DNA of 64,000 bases, from assembly GCA_950097015.1 (NCBI GenBank), contig CATNEN010000038.1:9940001-10004000 (forward strand), given 5' to 3'. The translations under genes were made by a program, and so were the position numbers. Positions 22,910 to 33,386 of this stretch are shown here, in pieces (position 1 is the stretch's first letter; each line of letters starts with the position of its first letter). The notes under the pieces are model-generated. The model saw only the letters and a list, made by a program, of their open reading frames with translations. It did not search any database and was not told where the DNA came from. The DNA is from Macrostomum hystrix. Taxonomy: Eukaryota > Platyhelminthes > Macrostomidae.

Positions 22910-23880
22910 TGGCGAATCCCGATAACACCGCTTCGGTCTTGAATGTCGTCCGCCTGGCTCTGGAGGCCACCATCTCTGTCACCGCAATTGTTGGCAACTC
23001 ACTCACCGTGGCGGCTATCGTGCTCAATCAGAGCATGCGCAAGCCGACTAACTACCTGGTGGCGAATCTGGCAATCACGGATCTCCTGGTGGGATGCGTG
23101 GCCATTCCGTTCTCGTTGGTATCGGAGAGCGGCTTTCCTAGAAACGAATTTCACGGCTGCCTGATCATTAACTCCCTGATAGTGAGCCTCACTCAGGTGA
23201 GCATATTCGGCATGCTGGCGATCTCCCTAGAGAGGTTCACGGCCGTCTTGCTGCCGCTGAGGTATCGACGCCTGCAGTCGAGCCGCTGGATTTCCGTCAT
23301 CTGCCTGGCGACTTGGCTGGCCGGGCTGCTGGCCGGAAACCTCCCTCTGATGGGATGGAATCTAGGACCCCCGGCGGACGGTCAGTGCAGCTTTCTGGCA
23401 GTCATAGACATGAGGTTCATGGTGTACTTCAATTTTTTCGTGTGCGTCCTGCCGCCGCTGCTTGTAGTCGGCGTCGTGTACGGCTGCATCTTTCGAGCGC
23501 TGTTGGTTAGAGCCAATCAACGCCATGTTGTCAGTGGCAGTACAGAGATGAGCAATGAGCCTTCAGCTAGGAATTCCCTCAGCGAACGCAGAGCAGCCAA
23601 AAGCCTGGCCATTGTTGTGCTGCTCTTTTTATTCTGCTGGCTGCCGCTGCACTGTCTCAACACACTGAGTCTGCTCTGCCCTTCGACCTGCGCCTATCCC
23701 TTCGAGCTGCTCGTCTGCGCGATTCTGCTCAGTCACGCCAACAGTGCGCTGAATCCTTTTGTGTACGCGCTGTCCAGCACCCAGTTCCGCACAGCCTACA
23801 AGCGTATGCTGACACCAAGCTGCCTGCGTCACCGCGTGACCACTGTTCATGCGTTTGTTAACGCCGAGACCACTTTTTGA
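22910..23880 (+). CDS. Adenosine-receptor-like class A GPCR (7TM exon)
   Basis: About 323 codons hold all seven TM segments and a stop. Counting the incomplete first codon (22909) as residue 1: GN 29-30; TM2 LAITD; Thr95-Gln96 and LERF 107-110 in and after TM3; PLMGWN 146-151; Cys160/Phe162 in ECL2; MVYFNFF 171-177 in TM5; CWLPLH 243-248; Asn251; Cys257/Cys261 in ECL3; His276; NPFVY 282-286. These correspond to vertebrate A2A residues T88, Q89, F168, W246, H250, N253 and H278, most of the adenosine pocket; A2A E169 is Leu here. Such receptors sense extracellular adenosine and act through G proteins. No in-frame ATG precedes TM1, so the start lies in an upstream exon; AG at 22908-22909 is the likely acceptor (an earlier TAG at 22903 is possible). 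The C-tail is short. Confidence 0.93.
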
Positions 23881-23901
23881 ATATTCTAAACGTGCAGCTT
23901 C

Positions 23902-25079
23902 GGGGGTGTTTCGCAAACTCAAAGTTTCACATTGTCGAACGACACTCTCTTTCATAAACCCGAAATTTCACAACGATGAAATTTCACAACACCGAAATAT
24001 CAAAACGTGAAATTCTATAAACCCTAGCACTACAGCAATAGGAGACTTCACAACATCGAATTACACTGCAGAGAACGTCTCCTAGCTCTGTCGTGTAATT
24101 TGACATTGTGAAGTCTCGTGTCTCAGTAGTGTAATTCGATGTTGTGAAGTCTCGTGTCTCAGTAGTGTAATTCGATGTTGTGAAGTCTCGTGTATCAGTA
24201 GTGTAATTCGATGTTGTGAAGTCTCGTGTATCAGTAGTGTAATTCGATGTTGTGAAGTCTCGTGTCTCAGTAGTGTAATTCGATGTTGTGAAGTCTCGTG
24301 TATCAGTGGTGTAATTCGATATTGTGAAGTCTCGTGTATCAGTAGTGTAATTCGATGTTGTGAAGTCTCGTGTCTCAGTAGTGTAATTCGATATTGTGAA
24401 GTCTCGTGTATCAGTAGTGTAATTCGATGTTGTGAAGTCTCGTGTATCAGTGGTGTAATTCGATGTTGTGAAGTCTCGTGTATCAGTAGTGTAATTCGAT
24501 GTTGTGAAGTCTCGTGTATCAGTGGTGTAATTCGATGTTGTGAAGTCTCGTGTTTCAGTAGTGTAATTCGATGTTGTGAAGTCTCGTGTCTCAGTAGTGT
24601 AATTCGATGTTGTGAAGTCTCGTGTTTCAGTAGTGTAATTCGATGTTGTGAAGTCTCGTGTTTCAGTAGTGTAATTCGATGTTGTGAAGTCTCGTGTATC
24701 AGTGGTGTAATTCGATGTTGTGAAGTCTCGTGTATCAGTAGTGTAATTCGATGTTGTGAAGTCTCGTGTATCAGTAGTGTAATTCGATGTTGTGAAGTCT
24801 CGTGTATCAGTAGTGTAATTCGATGTTGTGAAGTCTCGTGTATCAGTAGTGTAATTCGATGTTGTGAAGTCTCGTGTATCAGTAGTGTAATTCGATGTTG
24901 TGAAGTCTCGTGTCTCAGTAGTGTAATTCGATGTTGTGAAGTCTCGTGTTTCAGTAGTGTAATTCGATGTTGTGAAGTCTCGTGTATCAGTGGTGTAATT
25001 CGATGTTGTGAAGTCTCCTATTTCCCCAGGACTTTGTGAAATTCAATGTTGTGAAATCTTGGGTTTGTGAAAGCACCCC
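23902..25079 (+). mobile_element. Foldback/hAT-like element with a 36-bp satellite core
   Basis: The left end GGGGGTGTTTCGCAAACTCA and the right end (reverse complement GGGGTGCTTTCACAAACCCA) are imperfect inverted repeats. Flanks GCAGCTTC and GCTGCTTC resemble an 8-bp target duplication with one mismatch. Further inverted sub-repeats (GAGACTTCACAACATCGAA) face each other across the array. It starts 22 bp after the receptor stop codon, so the 3' UTR must run into it or end very early. No transposase. Confidence 0.6.
24094..25016 (+). repeat. 36-bp minisatellite
   Basis: About 25 head-to-tail units. The first half of each is GTAATTCGATGTTGTGAAG and the second TCTCGTGTATCAGTAGT, with A/C/T variation after GTGT and A/G variation in GTAGT/GTGGT. 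Very homogeneous. Confidence 0.96.
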
Positions 25080-25085
25080 GCTGCT

Positions 25086-26071
25086 TCTAACTGAAGAAGC
25101 CTAGAGAACTTTTAACTTTTTTTTCACAAAATCTTAGAAGATAGTCAAGTGTACTTTTACAGTAAATATGAGCATTTTTCTGTCTTTTGTCAAAACCAGA
25201 TTTGTACCGTTTGTTAAAGCTATTTAACTGGGCACTGCACATAACAAAAAAGGCGCCCGCGGGCATGTTTGCTGACATTGCAACTAAAACTTGTTCCACC
25301 TGTCGCTCGTTCAAATAATTCTCGCAAAACAAACATCTTGGATCTATTTGGGCTCGCTTTAGAGTATTATTCTTGCCATGACATATTTTTGAATAATCTA
25401 ACGCATAATTAAAGTGTACAGCTATAGCAGCTGAGACAGGCAGTCTGTTCACGGTGTTATGAATATCTTGAAATATTATACAGACGGTTATAAACAGAAT
25501 AAGACAACATTAACAGTAGGACTACCAAGCCATTTTACCGCCCATTTTTATTCTAGCAGCTCTGTCTAAATAAAGGTAGGTGACTACCGAAGTCGGAGAT
25601 GATGCAGGCACATTCGGGTGACGTTTGAGGGCCTGGCAAGCCACACTGAGGCGCAGTGCTAATTCGTGCATAGGACGATAGCTCTTAATGGAAAACCTTC
25701 AGCCAAACCCGTTGAATATCTCGACGGTCTGAAGGGCTGGCGACTTGATTCTTGTTTCAGCAAGTAGGCCCCCGTGTTCTTGAGTTTCGGTTGCTCCATT
25801 CCGGTGCAGCAAAAAATTGAGATATTCCTCCCCTTGGTTAATGCAGTTCTACTGTTAAGTACGGATTAGTGTGATAGAAGAAAGATTGTTGATTGATCTT
25901 GAATAAAGACCGCAACGGTTTTGCTAAGCAGCTGTTAAAAAATAATACTTTTAATATATAATAATTCAAATCGATATTACTTGCATATATACGTCCGTCA
26001 AAAAAGGTAAAAAAATATAAATGGCTAGGTTAAATACGCTCTAAGTGATTAGTTAGTTTGGTTGAACACAG
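25086..26071. other. Intergenic sequence
   Basis: A minus-strand frame at 25087-25452 (121 aa) lacks recognisable motifs. GTTGAATATCTCGACGG near 25708 is a small echo of repeat D. Nothing else supported. Confidence 0.35.
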
Positions 26072-26325
26072 GAAAGTGAGTGGCAGAGAGCAGTTAACGC
26101 GTTTGCCTCTCGAACCAAAGGTCCCTGAGCTCGATTCCGCGGCGAGGCCACATTCATTTCGGGCGCGGCCGTGGAGAGAAAGCTTTGGGGCTTGTCGTGC
26201 AATTCACGCCCTTGAGGGCCAACCTCCAAGGCACAGTGAAAGTGTACAATACCTGACGATGAGAAAGTCACCTCGCTGGCTGCAGGTCTAGGGTCACGAA
26301 AGGAAGTGCCATTGCCCGCAGCCCT
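26072..26325 (+). mobile_element. SINE C with internal deletion
   Basis: Head GTGAGTGGCAGAGAGCAGTT, B-box GAGCTCGATTCCGCGGCGAG, then a jump from GACGATGAGAAAGTC to CCTCGCTGGCTGC that skips the usual mid-body of about 100 bp. Confidence 0.85.
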
Positions 26326-26436
26326 CTTAAAAGCTCGATTTATTATAATATAATATACACATGACGCCAGCCATAAGCTTCGAAAAGCGACAGCGTCAGA
26401 ATATGACACGCCGATGAGTTTGAGGTGAAGCAGCCA

Positions 26437-26735
26437 GCATCCTCAGCCAGTCGACCTTGCAGTACCGCCTTCTTTTTGCCTTGCCCGGGCGCCAGACGCA
26501 GCGCGTTCGGCAGGGCCGAATGCGCCGCGTCGAGTTGCCCCTAGAACACGTCGGTCAGCGTCCAGGTTTCTTGCATTGTATCATGCGGTCTCAACGACCA
26601 CCTGGAAGAGCTCTGACTTGGCGCCGTCCGTCAGCATGTCTAAAAGCAGCACCGTTCGCAACGATCGAACGGCGGCCCAGGCCTTGTCGCGCCAATTCGT
26701 CGCACTGTACGTCTGGTGCGAAAAGTGATGAAATT
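26437..26735 (-). pseudogene. GC-rich coding-like remnant, unidentified
   Basis: The minus strand reads like degraded protein: NWRDKAWAAVRSL and LLLDMLTDGAKSELFQVVVE end at a TGA, then a shifted frame continues LRLAPGQGKKKAVLQGRLAE after another stop. Base composition is much more GC-rich than its surroundings and similar to verified exons. It may be a pseudogene or an exon of an unrecognised gene; no family is proposed. Confidence 0.3.
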
Positions 26736-26764
26736 TGAAAGTTGAAAATGTTTGCCTAAATTTC

Positions 26765-26935
26765 TAGGTTTTGCCACCAGACACCCCGACGAGAATTGTT
26801 GAATATCTCGACGATGCCGATGTTTTGTGATTCTGGAAGTTGTCTCATCGGATAGAGTGGAAAATTTTAGCTCGTGTTCTGAATATTCATGTCGATTGGT
26901 TGAATATTTTGGAAGATCAGAAAAATGCGTGCATT
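26765..26935 (+). repeat. Dispersed repeat D, plus copy
   Basis: GCCACCAGACACCCCGACGA, GAATATCTCGACGATGCCGA and GATTGGTTGAATATTTTGGA align in order with 50190-50410 and with the reverse complement of 17432-17580. No terminal repeats seen. Confidence 0.7.
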
Positions 26936-28218
26936 TGAAGTACCCGCGTGGTCTACTAATTAGAGATTATGTGGAGGACACTGTTGATTTTCAAAGAGCA
27001 TTACCGTTTCTTAGATATTTTGAGCAACCCACTCACGCCATTATCTTATTATCTGATTCAAGGATGCATGCCAACTCAATTACTTGTTTAGGGTTTTGAA
27101 ATTTGAATTGAGTAATTCGATGCAAGACAACTAGCAATTCGATGCAATTCAAGCCTTGATTTTTCAAGTACATTCAAGTGCACGTATTTTCATTTCAGCT
27201 CTAAAACTGAAAGCCAGAATTCGCCTATAGTGCGTTCTAACTCGCATTTTCCTCAATATTTAGATGCATTCCACTGTGCAATCGTTTTTTTTATTAATTT
27301 GCATTTGTAATAAAGTAGCTTAAAGCTATTTTAGACGCCTACTTACAGTAAGGCATCTGGCACGCTTCTAATGCATGGATCTAGCTCGTATGTGTCGAAA
27401 ACCACACTCCATGTATTGTGGATTGTGATTTTGATTGAGGACATTCCAGTAACTGGGAAGCAGGTGCTTGAGACAGCTTCCTGCACGAGGATCATCAGAA
27501 TTGTGCCTATAGGCGAATCGAACAGGTGAATTGTTGATATGTGCATCATCATCACTTCCTTCCTCAGCTTCAGTCTACCACCTGAGTGAGTGAGGTGTAC
27601 AATTAACCTGAGCCATGGAGCTCAGAATCTAGAAACTGTAGAGACAACTCCACTACTACTAGGAGAAAAATACGTTAATAACTTCCGAATCGAGCAGCAT
27701 ATTTTCAAAAAGTTTGCTTTATTAGAAAGCTTGATAAATTCTCTAAAATTAAGCTGAAGCTTATCTGTCCATCTGTTTGGCGGAGAGTTAGGCTTTTGTA
27801 CGTCCGTTTAACTTCTGCTACTGGAACCGGTCAGCTTCTGGAGCCTCCTTTGCAGTACTGCAGTGGCATCAGCTTGGTTAATCTGCCGAGCAGGTTTTGG
27901 CCATGCAATTGTAAAACCTCTTAGTAATCTCCGGCACCTAGTCGTGGCCATCCGTGCAGTGCGTTCGGCCGAACAGGAACGTCGGGTTGTCCACGAGCAC
28001 AAAATCCATGACTTGATGAAACACGGCTCTCTGGTTCGTGGCTGACAGAAACCTGTCCTTCAATCTTGGTGTGCTCTTAATATCGACGAAGGCACGCCAG
28101 CATAGTATGCCAATCTGGAGTCTGGAGCCTATCCGTATCCGAAGTGAGTTTCCATTCCAGATACTTGTATTCAGAGTTCCTTGCCTGAGTCACCCTTTTC
28201 GGTACCGTACCCCACGTC
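26936..28218. other. Intergenic sequence with a coding-like patch
   Basis: Mostly AT-rich. The minus strand at about 27810-28030 contains VMDFVLVDNPTFLFGRTHC followed by stops, which looks like a decayed coding fragment of unknown origin. Confidence 0.3.
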
Positions 28219-28860
28219 ATGAATAATCTAGAATTCTATGGTCTGACTCTCTCCCCACCGCCCATGTACTCGCGACCGAAGGGCCCAAGCCCCAGACTGG
28301 CTTGGGGGAAGGCTGTGGGCACAGAAATACAACGTGCACTTCCCCCAAAGTTGAGAACAAAGTATGTAGAAGCACCGCCAACAATAGAGCTCTTGCGTCC
28401 GCTAAAGAGAGCAGTCTAAGTTATTTGTGCACGGACGGAGCAGATTTGGCGTCGCAACCAGGATACAGTTAGAATGCCTGGATCCGACTTCCAGGAGCTA
28501 CGCCAAGCCGAAGCGGCAGCAAGTCACTCAACCGAGGCAAACCATTTCGACGGCGCGCGGTGCCAGTGCAGTGGCCAAAGTTCACCTGCCCTGAACGTTG
28601 AGGAATCACCGACCCCACTACAGAGATGGGCTATAGTTCCGTACGGTTCCATAGGAGGCTCTCTCTGTTGCGGGCCGAGGTCGACGGGTTCCTCCGAATA
28701 TGTCTACTTGTTGGAATATCCAGTTGATTGCCCGACGTCCCAGCAGGAATCTGAATCCGACTGGACGTCGAAAAGTGAAAATTCTGACTGTGTGATTTTA
28801 GTGTACCACCGTAATCATTGCTTGTAAAAGCTTGTAAAAGCATGAACAATTGAAACAAAT
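28219..28860 (+). mobile_element. Possible LTR-retroelement fragment
   Basis: The motif TTTGGCGTCGCAACCAGGAT at about 28446 resembles the segment just inside the 5' LTR of Gypsy-like elements, followed 20 bp on by an ATG opening a 117-aa frame (28474-28827) with no clear domain. No matching second LTR or polymerase found, so this is tentative; the alternative is an unrelated gene fragment. Confidence 0.22.
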
Positions 28861-30253
28861 ATTTGAGTGCATTAAGAAAATGTAATGCGTGAAGAAAAAT
28901 AGTTAATTTGGCAGCAATTTAAGTTTGAAGTATACTTATATCACTACTGCGACGGTGTATAAACCTTGAGTGGTTTAATTACTTATTTATTTTATATTAA
29001 TTCGCAACATTACAAGTTGCTGAGAATAATATTTTTTATATACTAAGCATGTTTACTAATTATTGTTATATTGTATCATTCTAAGAACTATCAGTTCTTT
29101 TTAAAAAACCAACGTTTGTGTGTTTTAACCGGTGCCATGTTGCGAGCGTGTGAGCGTCAAGATTACGTTGGAGATATATATTTATACTTATTTTATTTAT
29201 ATAAAATAAAATTAGACGATATTACCACAACACTAATCTTAGTCATTACATTTATTCGTCACACTACGTCTCTAACAGAAGCAATTCTTGGCTACCGCAG
29301 TTGTTTCTCACGCCTCTGTCATATATAATTTGCCAATATCTCTGTCACTTCTCTATCTTCTTGAACCATAGGCCCTAAAGTAGAGGACCTTGGCTGACGG
29401 ACTATAAGTTTAAATAAATAAGTTTAAAGTTTATCGTGCCTTATAGTTATAGCCTTACTCTGTTGGAATTTTCAGCTGTCAATTTTCCGAAAAGACCTAC
29501 CTACCTAAATATTTATCGTCTAGTCTAGGTACATTACAAAATGTTTTCTTTTCTACCTCTGCCTGGCACTTGGGGCAGATTCTGCATTCATATTCAGATG
29601 AACATATTGTTTATACCTTCTTTGGGCTATGGCCATTACTCAAAGGGCAATATTTATTTATATACTAGTCTCCTACAATTAGGCCTAAAGGCATTTATAC
29701 AGCCTCGCTAAAGCTGCTGCCAATAAAGTATGTTATAATTACTAATAATAGTCATAGATAGGCCTTAACTGTGCAGGATTCTAACATTTCAACTCAATGT
29801 TTATATCTACAATTATGAAGGCTTAATTACTGTTTTTACAGGTCTTAACTTATTTAAAAGTATAAATAATAGTTTTCTTTGTAGTTTTAAATGATATAAA
29901 CTAATATAGACTATAGGGCCTAAACTAATATAAACTAAGCAAAGATTAGTTTTGAAAAATATTTATTTCTGGATAGGCCTATCAGCAGTCCCACTAGTGT
30001 TTTACTAGTCTCACAAGCATTAGTCTATAATGGAATCTAAGAATTAGTTTTAAGTATCAGTCTGTGATTATAAGTATTTTTGCTAGTATTAGTCTTAGTA
30101 ATTTATTTATATATATGAGTGTTATGCACTACTTTTCTTATCTAATAATAAAGTATTTGAAAAACAAACAGGTTGTAAATCACACTTATTTCTTTCTGTC
30201 TATATGAACTTTATACAATAAAGAGCCACACAAATAAAGCCTCATAATAAAGG
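28861..30253. other. AT-rich intergenic sequence
   Basis: Strongly AT-rich, no supported gene. Nothing here looks like the missing zinc-finger exon of the downstream GATAD1-like gene. Confidence 0.4.
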
Positions 30254-30851
30254 TGGCAGTGCTTATCCCCACGGTACCGTAGAAATAATTTTTGTCTTAT
30301 TCCTACGGTACCGTGGGAATAATTTCCTGCTTATCCGCACGGCACACTGACGAGATAGCTGTCCTATCTTCAACATATTCCGTGGGAATAATTTCCTGCT
30401 TATCCGCACGGCACACTGACGAGATAGCTGTCCTATCATCTATCTTTTTATCATGACTGCAATTTTCCTTTTTTCTTCCGGTTTTTAAAAGCAAGTAAAC
30501 AAATTAAAGTTTTCTGCTTTTTTCGCAAGTAGTTACCCAATACGGTGGCTTTTTAAAGTATATAAAATATATATTTCTATTATTTATATATTCAAAAGAA
30601 TACAACTGAAGTGTGTATTTTTCTAATCTTATAGCTCAAGCCTTCTAAGTCTATAATCCAGTCTATTACTTTATTCTAGGCCAAGTTAAAATAGGTCCAT
30701 AAAAAATGTCTGACAGTGCCAACGGAATATGTTGAAGATAGGACAGCTATCTCGTCAGTGTGCCGTGCGGATAAGCAGGAAATTATTCCCACGGTACCGT
30801 AGGAATAAGACAAAAATTATTTCCACGGTACCGTAGGGATAAGCACTGCCA
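30254..30851 (+). mobile_element. Foldback MITE with about 125-bp inverted repeats
   Basis: The left arm begins TGGCAGTGCTTATCCCCACG and the right arm is its near-exact reverse complement over about 125 bp, through CGAGATAGCTGTCCTATC to CAACATATTCCGT. Both arms carry ACGGTACCGT palindromes. Flanking ATAAAGG on both sides marks a target duplication of 7 or 8 bp. In the left arm a block of about 58 bp (CCTGCTTATCCGCACGGCAC and neighbours) is duplicated in tandem. The interior is AT-rich and noncoding. Superfamily not assigned; the duplication length fits hAT, P or Merlin types. Confidence 0.85.
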
Positions 30852-31076
30852 ATAAAGGTTGTTATGACACCAATAAACTCTCATATATTTGATACATTTA
30901 TTTTTTAGCATACAATTAATATTACAATGCACAAAAAATATTTGGTATAAGATGAGTTTTTTACAATATCTTTTTATTTTTGCATGTAAAATATGCAATA
31001 ATTTTAATTAGTTCACTTCATTTTTTGCACAGTCTAAATATGTATACTTTCAAAGTGCAGTCAATAATTATATTAG

Positions 31077-31090
31077 TTTTTTTCTTCTAG
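31077..31090 (+). promoter_or_regulatory. Strong 3' splice (or trans-splice) acceptor
   Basis: TTTTTTTCTTCTAG lies 27 bp before the GATAD1-like ATG. A cis-splice from a 5' exon or spliced-leader addition would both fit; the sequence alone cannot tell. Confidence 0.6.
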
Positions 31091-31117
31091 GTGTGTCTAG
31101 CAGCTTGATTGACAGAA

Positions 31118-31921
31118 ATGTCTGCATCAGCCACTGATAACTCAACTGACCAGCCTGAAAGATGCCTGCCGCCTGCCGCAGCCAGTGCTGCTGCTGCCAA
31201 CAGGCGTGGAGCTCCGAGATCGCGCGGCCGAGGCGGTGGCAGTGTTGGCAGAGGTCGCGGTCCTGTCGCTGCGGCGGCGGCCTCCCTGACAGACAGCTTC
31301 GGCGCCACGTCAAATTTCACTCGAGGCGCCGTTGCCGCAGCCGTCGATGCGACCGCCTATGGCGCCATCAACTCCGGGAAGTCGCGTCGAACTCGCGCCG
31401 TCAAGCAGACGCATCATCAGCCGGCTCAGCCGGACTTCCACCGACGCCAGCGCCATCAAGTCAGGCCGCCGACGAAGGCGCCACCGTCTGGCGTCGCTCG
31501 CGACGGCCGCCACCGGTCCTGGCTGTTTCACGCCAATTCTTACTACCAGCTTGGCGACGTGGTGGCCGTGGCTGAGGGCTCTCGAGTGTATTACGGTCAG
31601 ATTCGGGCTCTATTCCTTGACAGCGAACTGTCAGCCAGTTGCCAGCTGGTCTGGCTGGTGCCGATCGACCCTCAGATTGACACGAGCGATAAGCAGTACT
31701 CAATTGCCATTGGAGAGTCTTCATTCGAACCATCAGCCTACACCCTGGGACCGGTGGACGAGGCTCTTTACCGTCCGCTCGACGGCGTGAAGTTTGTCTG
31801 CCACTGCCCGGCCGACTACTTTAGCGATTCTGCGGGGCATTGCAAGCCTGACTCAGCTGGCGGTAAGGGATACGTTTGGACCACACTGGAAACAGAGATT
31901 GCCGCTACCGCCCGGTCGTAA
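31118..31921 (+). CDS. GATAD1: GATAD1-like chromatin-associated protein
   Basis: 267 aa from the first ATG after an in-frame TGA (31106). Residues 1-130 are Ala/Gly/Arg-rich (RSRGRGGG, VGRGRG) and basic. Residues about 135-260 match the conserved C-terminal region of GATAD1 in order: YYQLGDVV 142-149, VYYGQIRALF 157-166, LVWLVP 177-182, FEPSAYTLGP 203-212, VKFVCHCPADYF 224-235, GYVWT 251-255. Vertebrate GATAD1 associates with SIN3B/HDAC, KDM5A and EMSY at H3K4me3-marked promoters, so a nuclear role is inferred. The N-terminal GATA-type CxxC zinc finger of vertebrate GATAD1 is absent here. It may sit on an unfound upstream exon joined at 31091 or at CAG 31113-31115, or be lost. The symbol denotes family resemblance. 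Confidence 0.85.
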   Translation: MSASATDNSTDQPERCLPPAAASAAAANRRGAPRSRGRGGGSVGRGRGPVAAAAASLTDSFGATSNFTRGAVAAAVDATAYGAINSGKSRRTRAVKQTHHQPAQPDFHRRQRHQVRPPTKAPPSGVARDGRHRSWLFHANSYYQLGDVVAVAEGSRVYYGQIRALFLDSELSASCQLVWLVPIDPQIDTSDKQYSIAIGESSFEPSAYTLGPVDEALYRPLDGVKFVCHCPADYFSDSAGHCKPDSAGGKGYVWTTLETEIAATARS

Positions 31922-33386
31922 GCATTTCCTGATCTCTTTATTTATAAGTTTTGTAAATAAGCTTACAAAACATCTGGCATTTATGTTGTGACTCCACTAT
32001 TTGTAATTTAGCATGCAGTACTACTAACAGTAGTTCGAATAAGTTGTTAGTTATTTATGATTGTATTATTTCGCTTAAAATATAATCTTTGCTTGTGCTT
32101 TTACTTTGACTTAGAATAATGATAAATTAAATACATATGTTAATATTTTTGAAGTGTTTAAATTTATTTTGTAGTTAGAACGTCACCCGGATGTTATTGT
32201 AGCAGACCTCTCAGCTCTCTCTCTATTTGTTGGATTTGGGATTGGTGAGCTGAGTATTTGGGGGGAATGGTAGCGTAAGTTATGGGGGTGAGAATAGGTA
32301 TTTTCCACGCTGTTCGTGTTATACCTAAGGTAGCGCTAATGCCCGAGCGGCAAGACACTAGCTACTAACAATGGGAGAGGAATCGACTGTTGCTGGCACG
32401 AGGGCTTAGGTCACTGATCTGGGGCACACAGTCCGTGGGGCGTATCAGGATGGATCGAAGTTGCCTGGTGAACGTCCTTCGCGCTCTCAATTACTTTCCT
32501 CTATGGGGTCCGGAATTAGTACAGTTTCATTAAAGGGATAAAGGCGGAGTTTAGGGACTTCAAGGGGGTATTTAGGTAACTTTAGGTGGTCTTCAGATAG
32601 ACTTCAGGTGGACTTTTAGATGGGATTTTAGGACGGTATATTGAGATTTCAAAGGGATCATATAATAGGGTGGTTTTTGGTAAAGAAGGCCGACGAGAGA
32701 TCTCTGGGAGAGGATTGGGAAGGCAAAGGTATCTTAACTGTTTTCCTCTTATTAGGAAAATAACTAAGGAACTCGGTCTATTTAATAGCGAAACAGGGAA
32801 AGAGTTAGGAAGTGTAATCGCTTATATTTCGTAGAGCAAAACGTCGAAAACGTATAGCAGGTCATACAGGGGTAACAGGGTCAACAGGGTAAACAGAGTT
32901 AACCAGTGTTAACGGTATGGTTGGGGATCGAGGGTGAAGATCGCCTTATATTTTTCTCTGTATATATATACCAAAATTGGGGTGGGTGCATGTTCCGCTT
33001 GAGTGCGCATACGACTACAACGAACAAAGAGCACCGCGTGAGGTTACGACAAATAGCTAGCGCGTGAGAAAAAGTGGCGGGAATTCAAAATGAAAAAGTG
33101 TCCTAATTATTCACTGCCTCATTATGTTAACCTCTGCGTACTTATTTAGCGTGTACATAATTGTACATCAAGCGAGATAGCTTCATATAAACTAGCTGAC
33201 AGGAATTTCAATCTAAATTTAGACTGAATTGTTCATACCGGAGGTTATAATTATAAGTAGTCTAATAAATGACAATTGTACTTTTCCGACGACGGTGCAA
33301 TGAGTTACAATGTACAGCTAAATTGTTTGGTACTGTGCGTATTCGAAACTGTGCTGTCCGTGTCTTTATTCATGCAACTTATTGAA
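31922..33386. other. Convergent intergenic region
   Basis: Lies between the ends of the GATAD1-like (+) and orphan GPCR (-) genes, so it should hold both 3' UTRs. AT-rich at both ends, no repeat family recognised. Confidence 0.4.

Noticed and set aside
22909-22911. GTG as start codon of the adenosine-receptor-like gene
   Set aside because: Nuclear animal genes rarely start with GTG; a splice acceptor AG overlaps it and explains the frame.
25087-25452. 121-aa minus-strand frame
   Set aside because: No domain, signal or composition resembling the verified exons.
31087-31733. Competing frames on both strands over the GATAD1-like exon
   Set aside because: Only the 31118-31921 frame shows family conservation.
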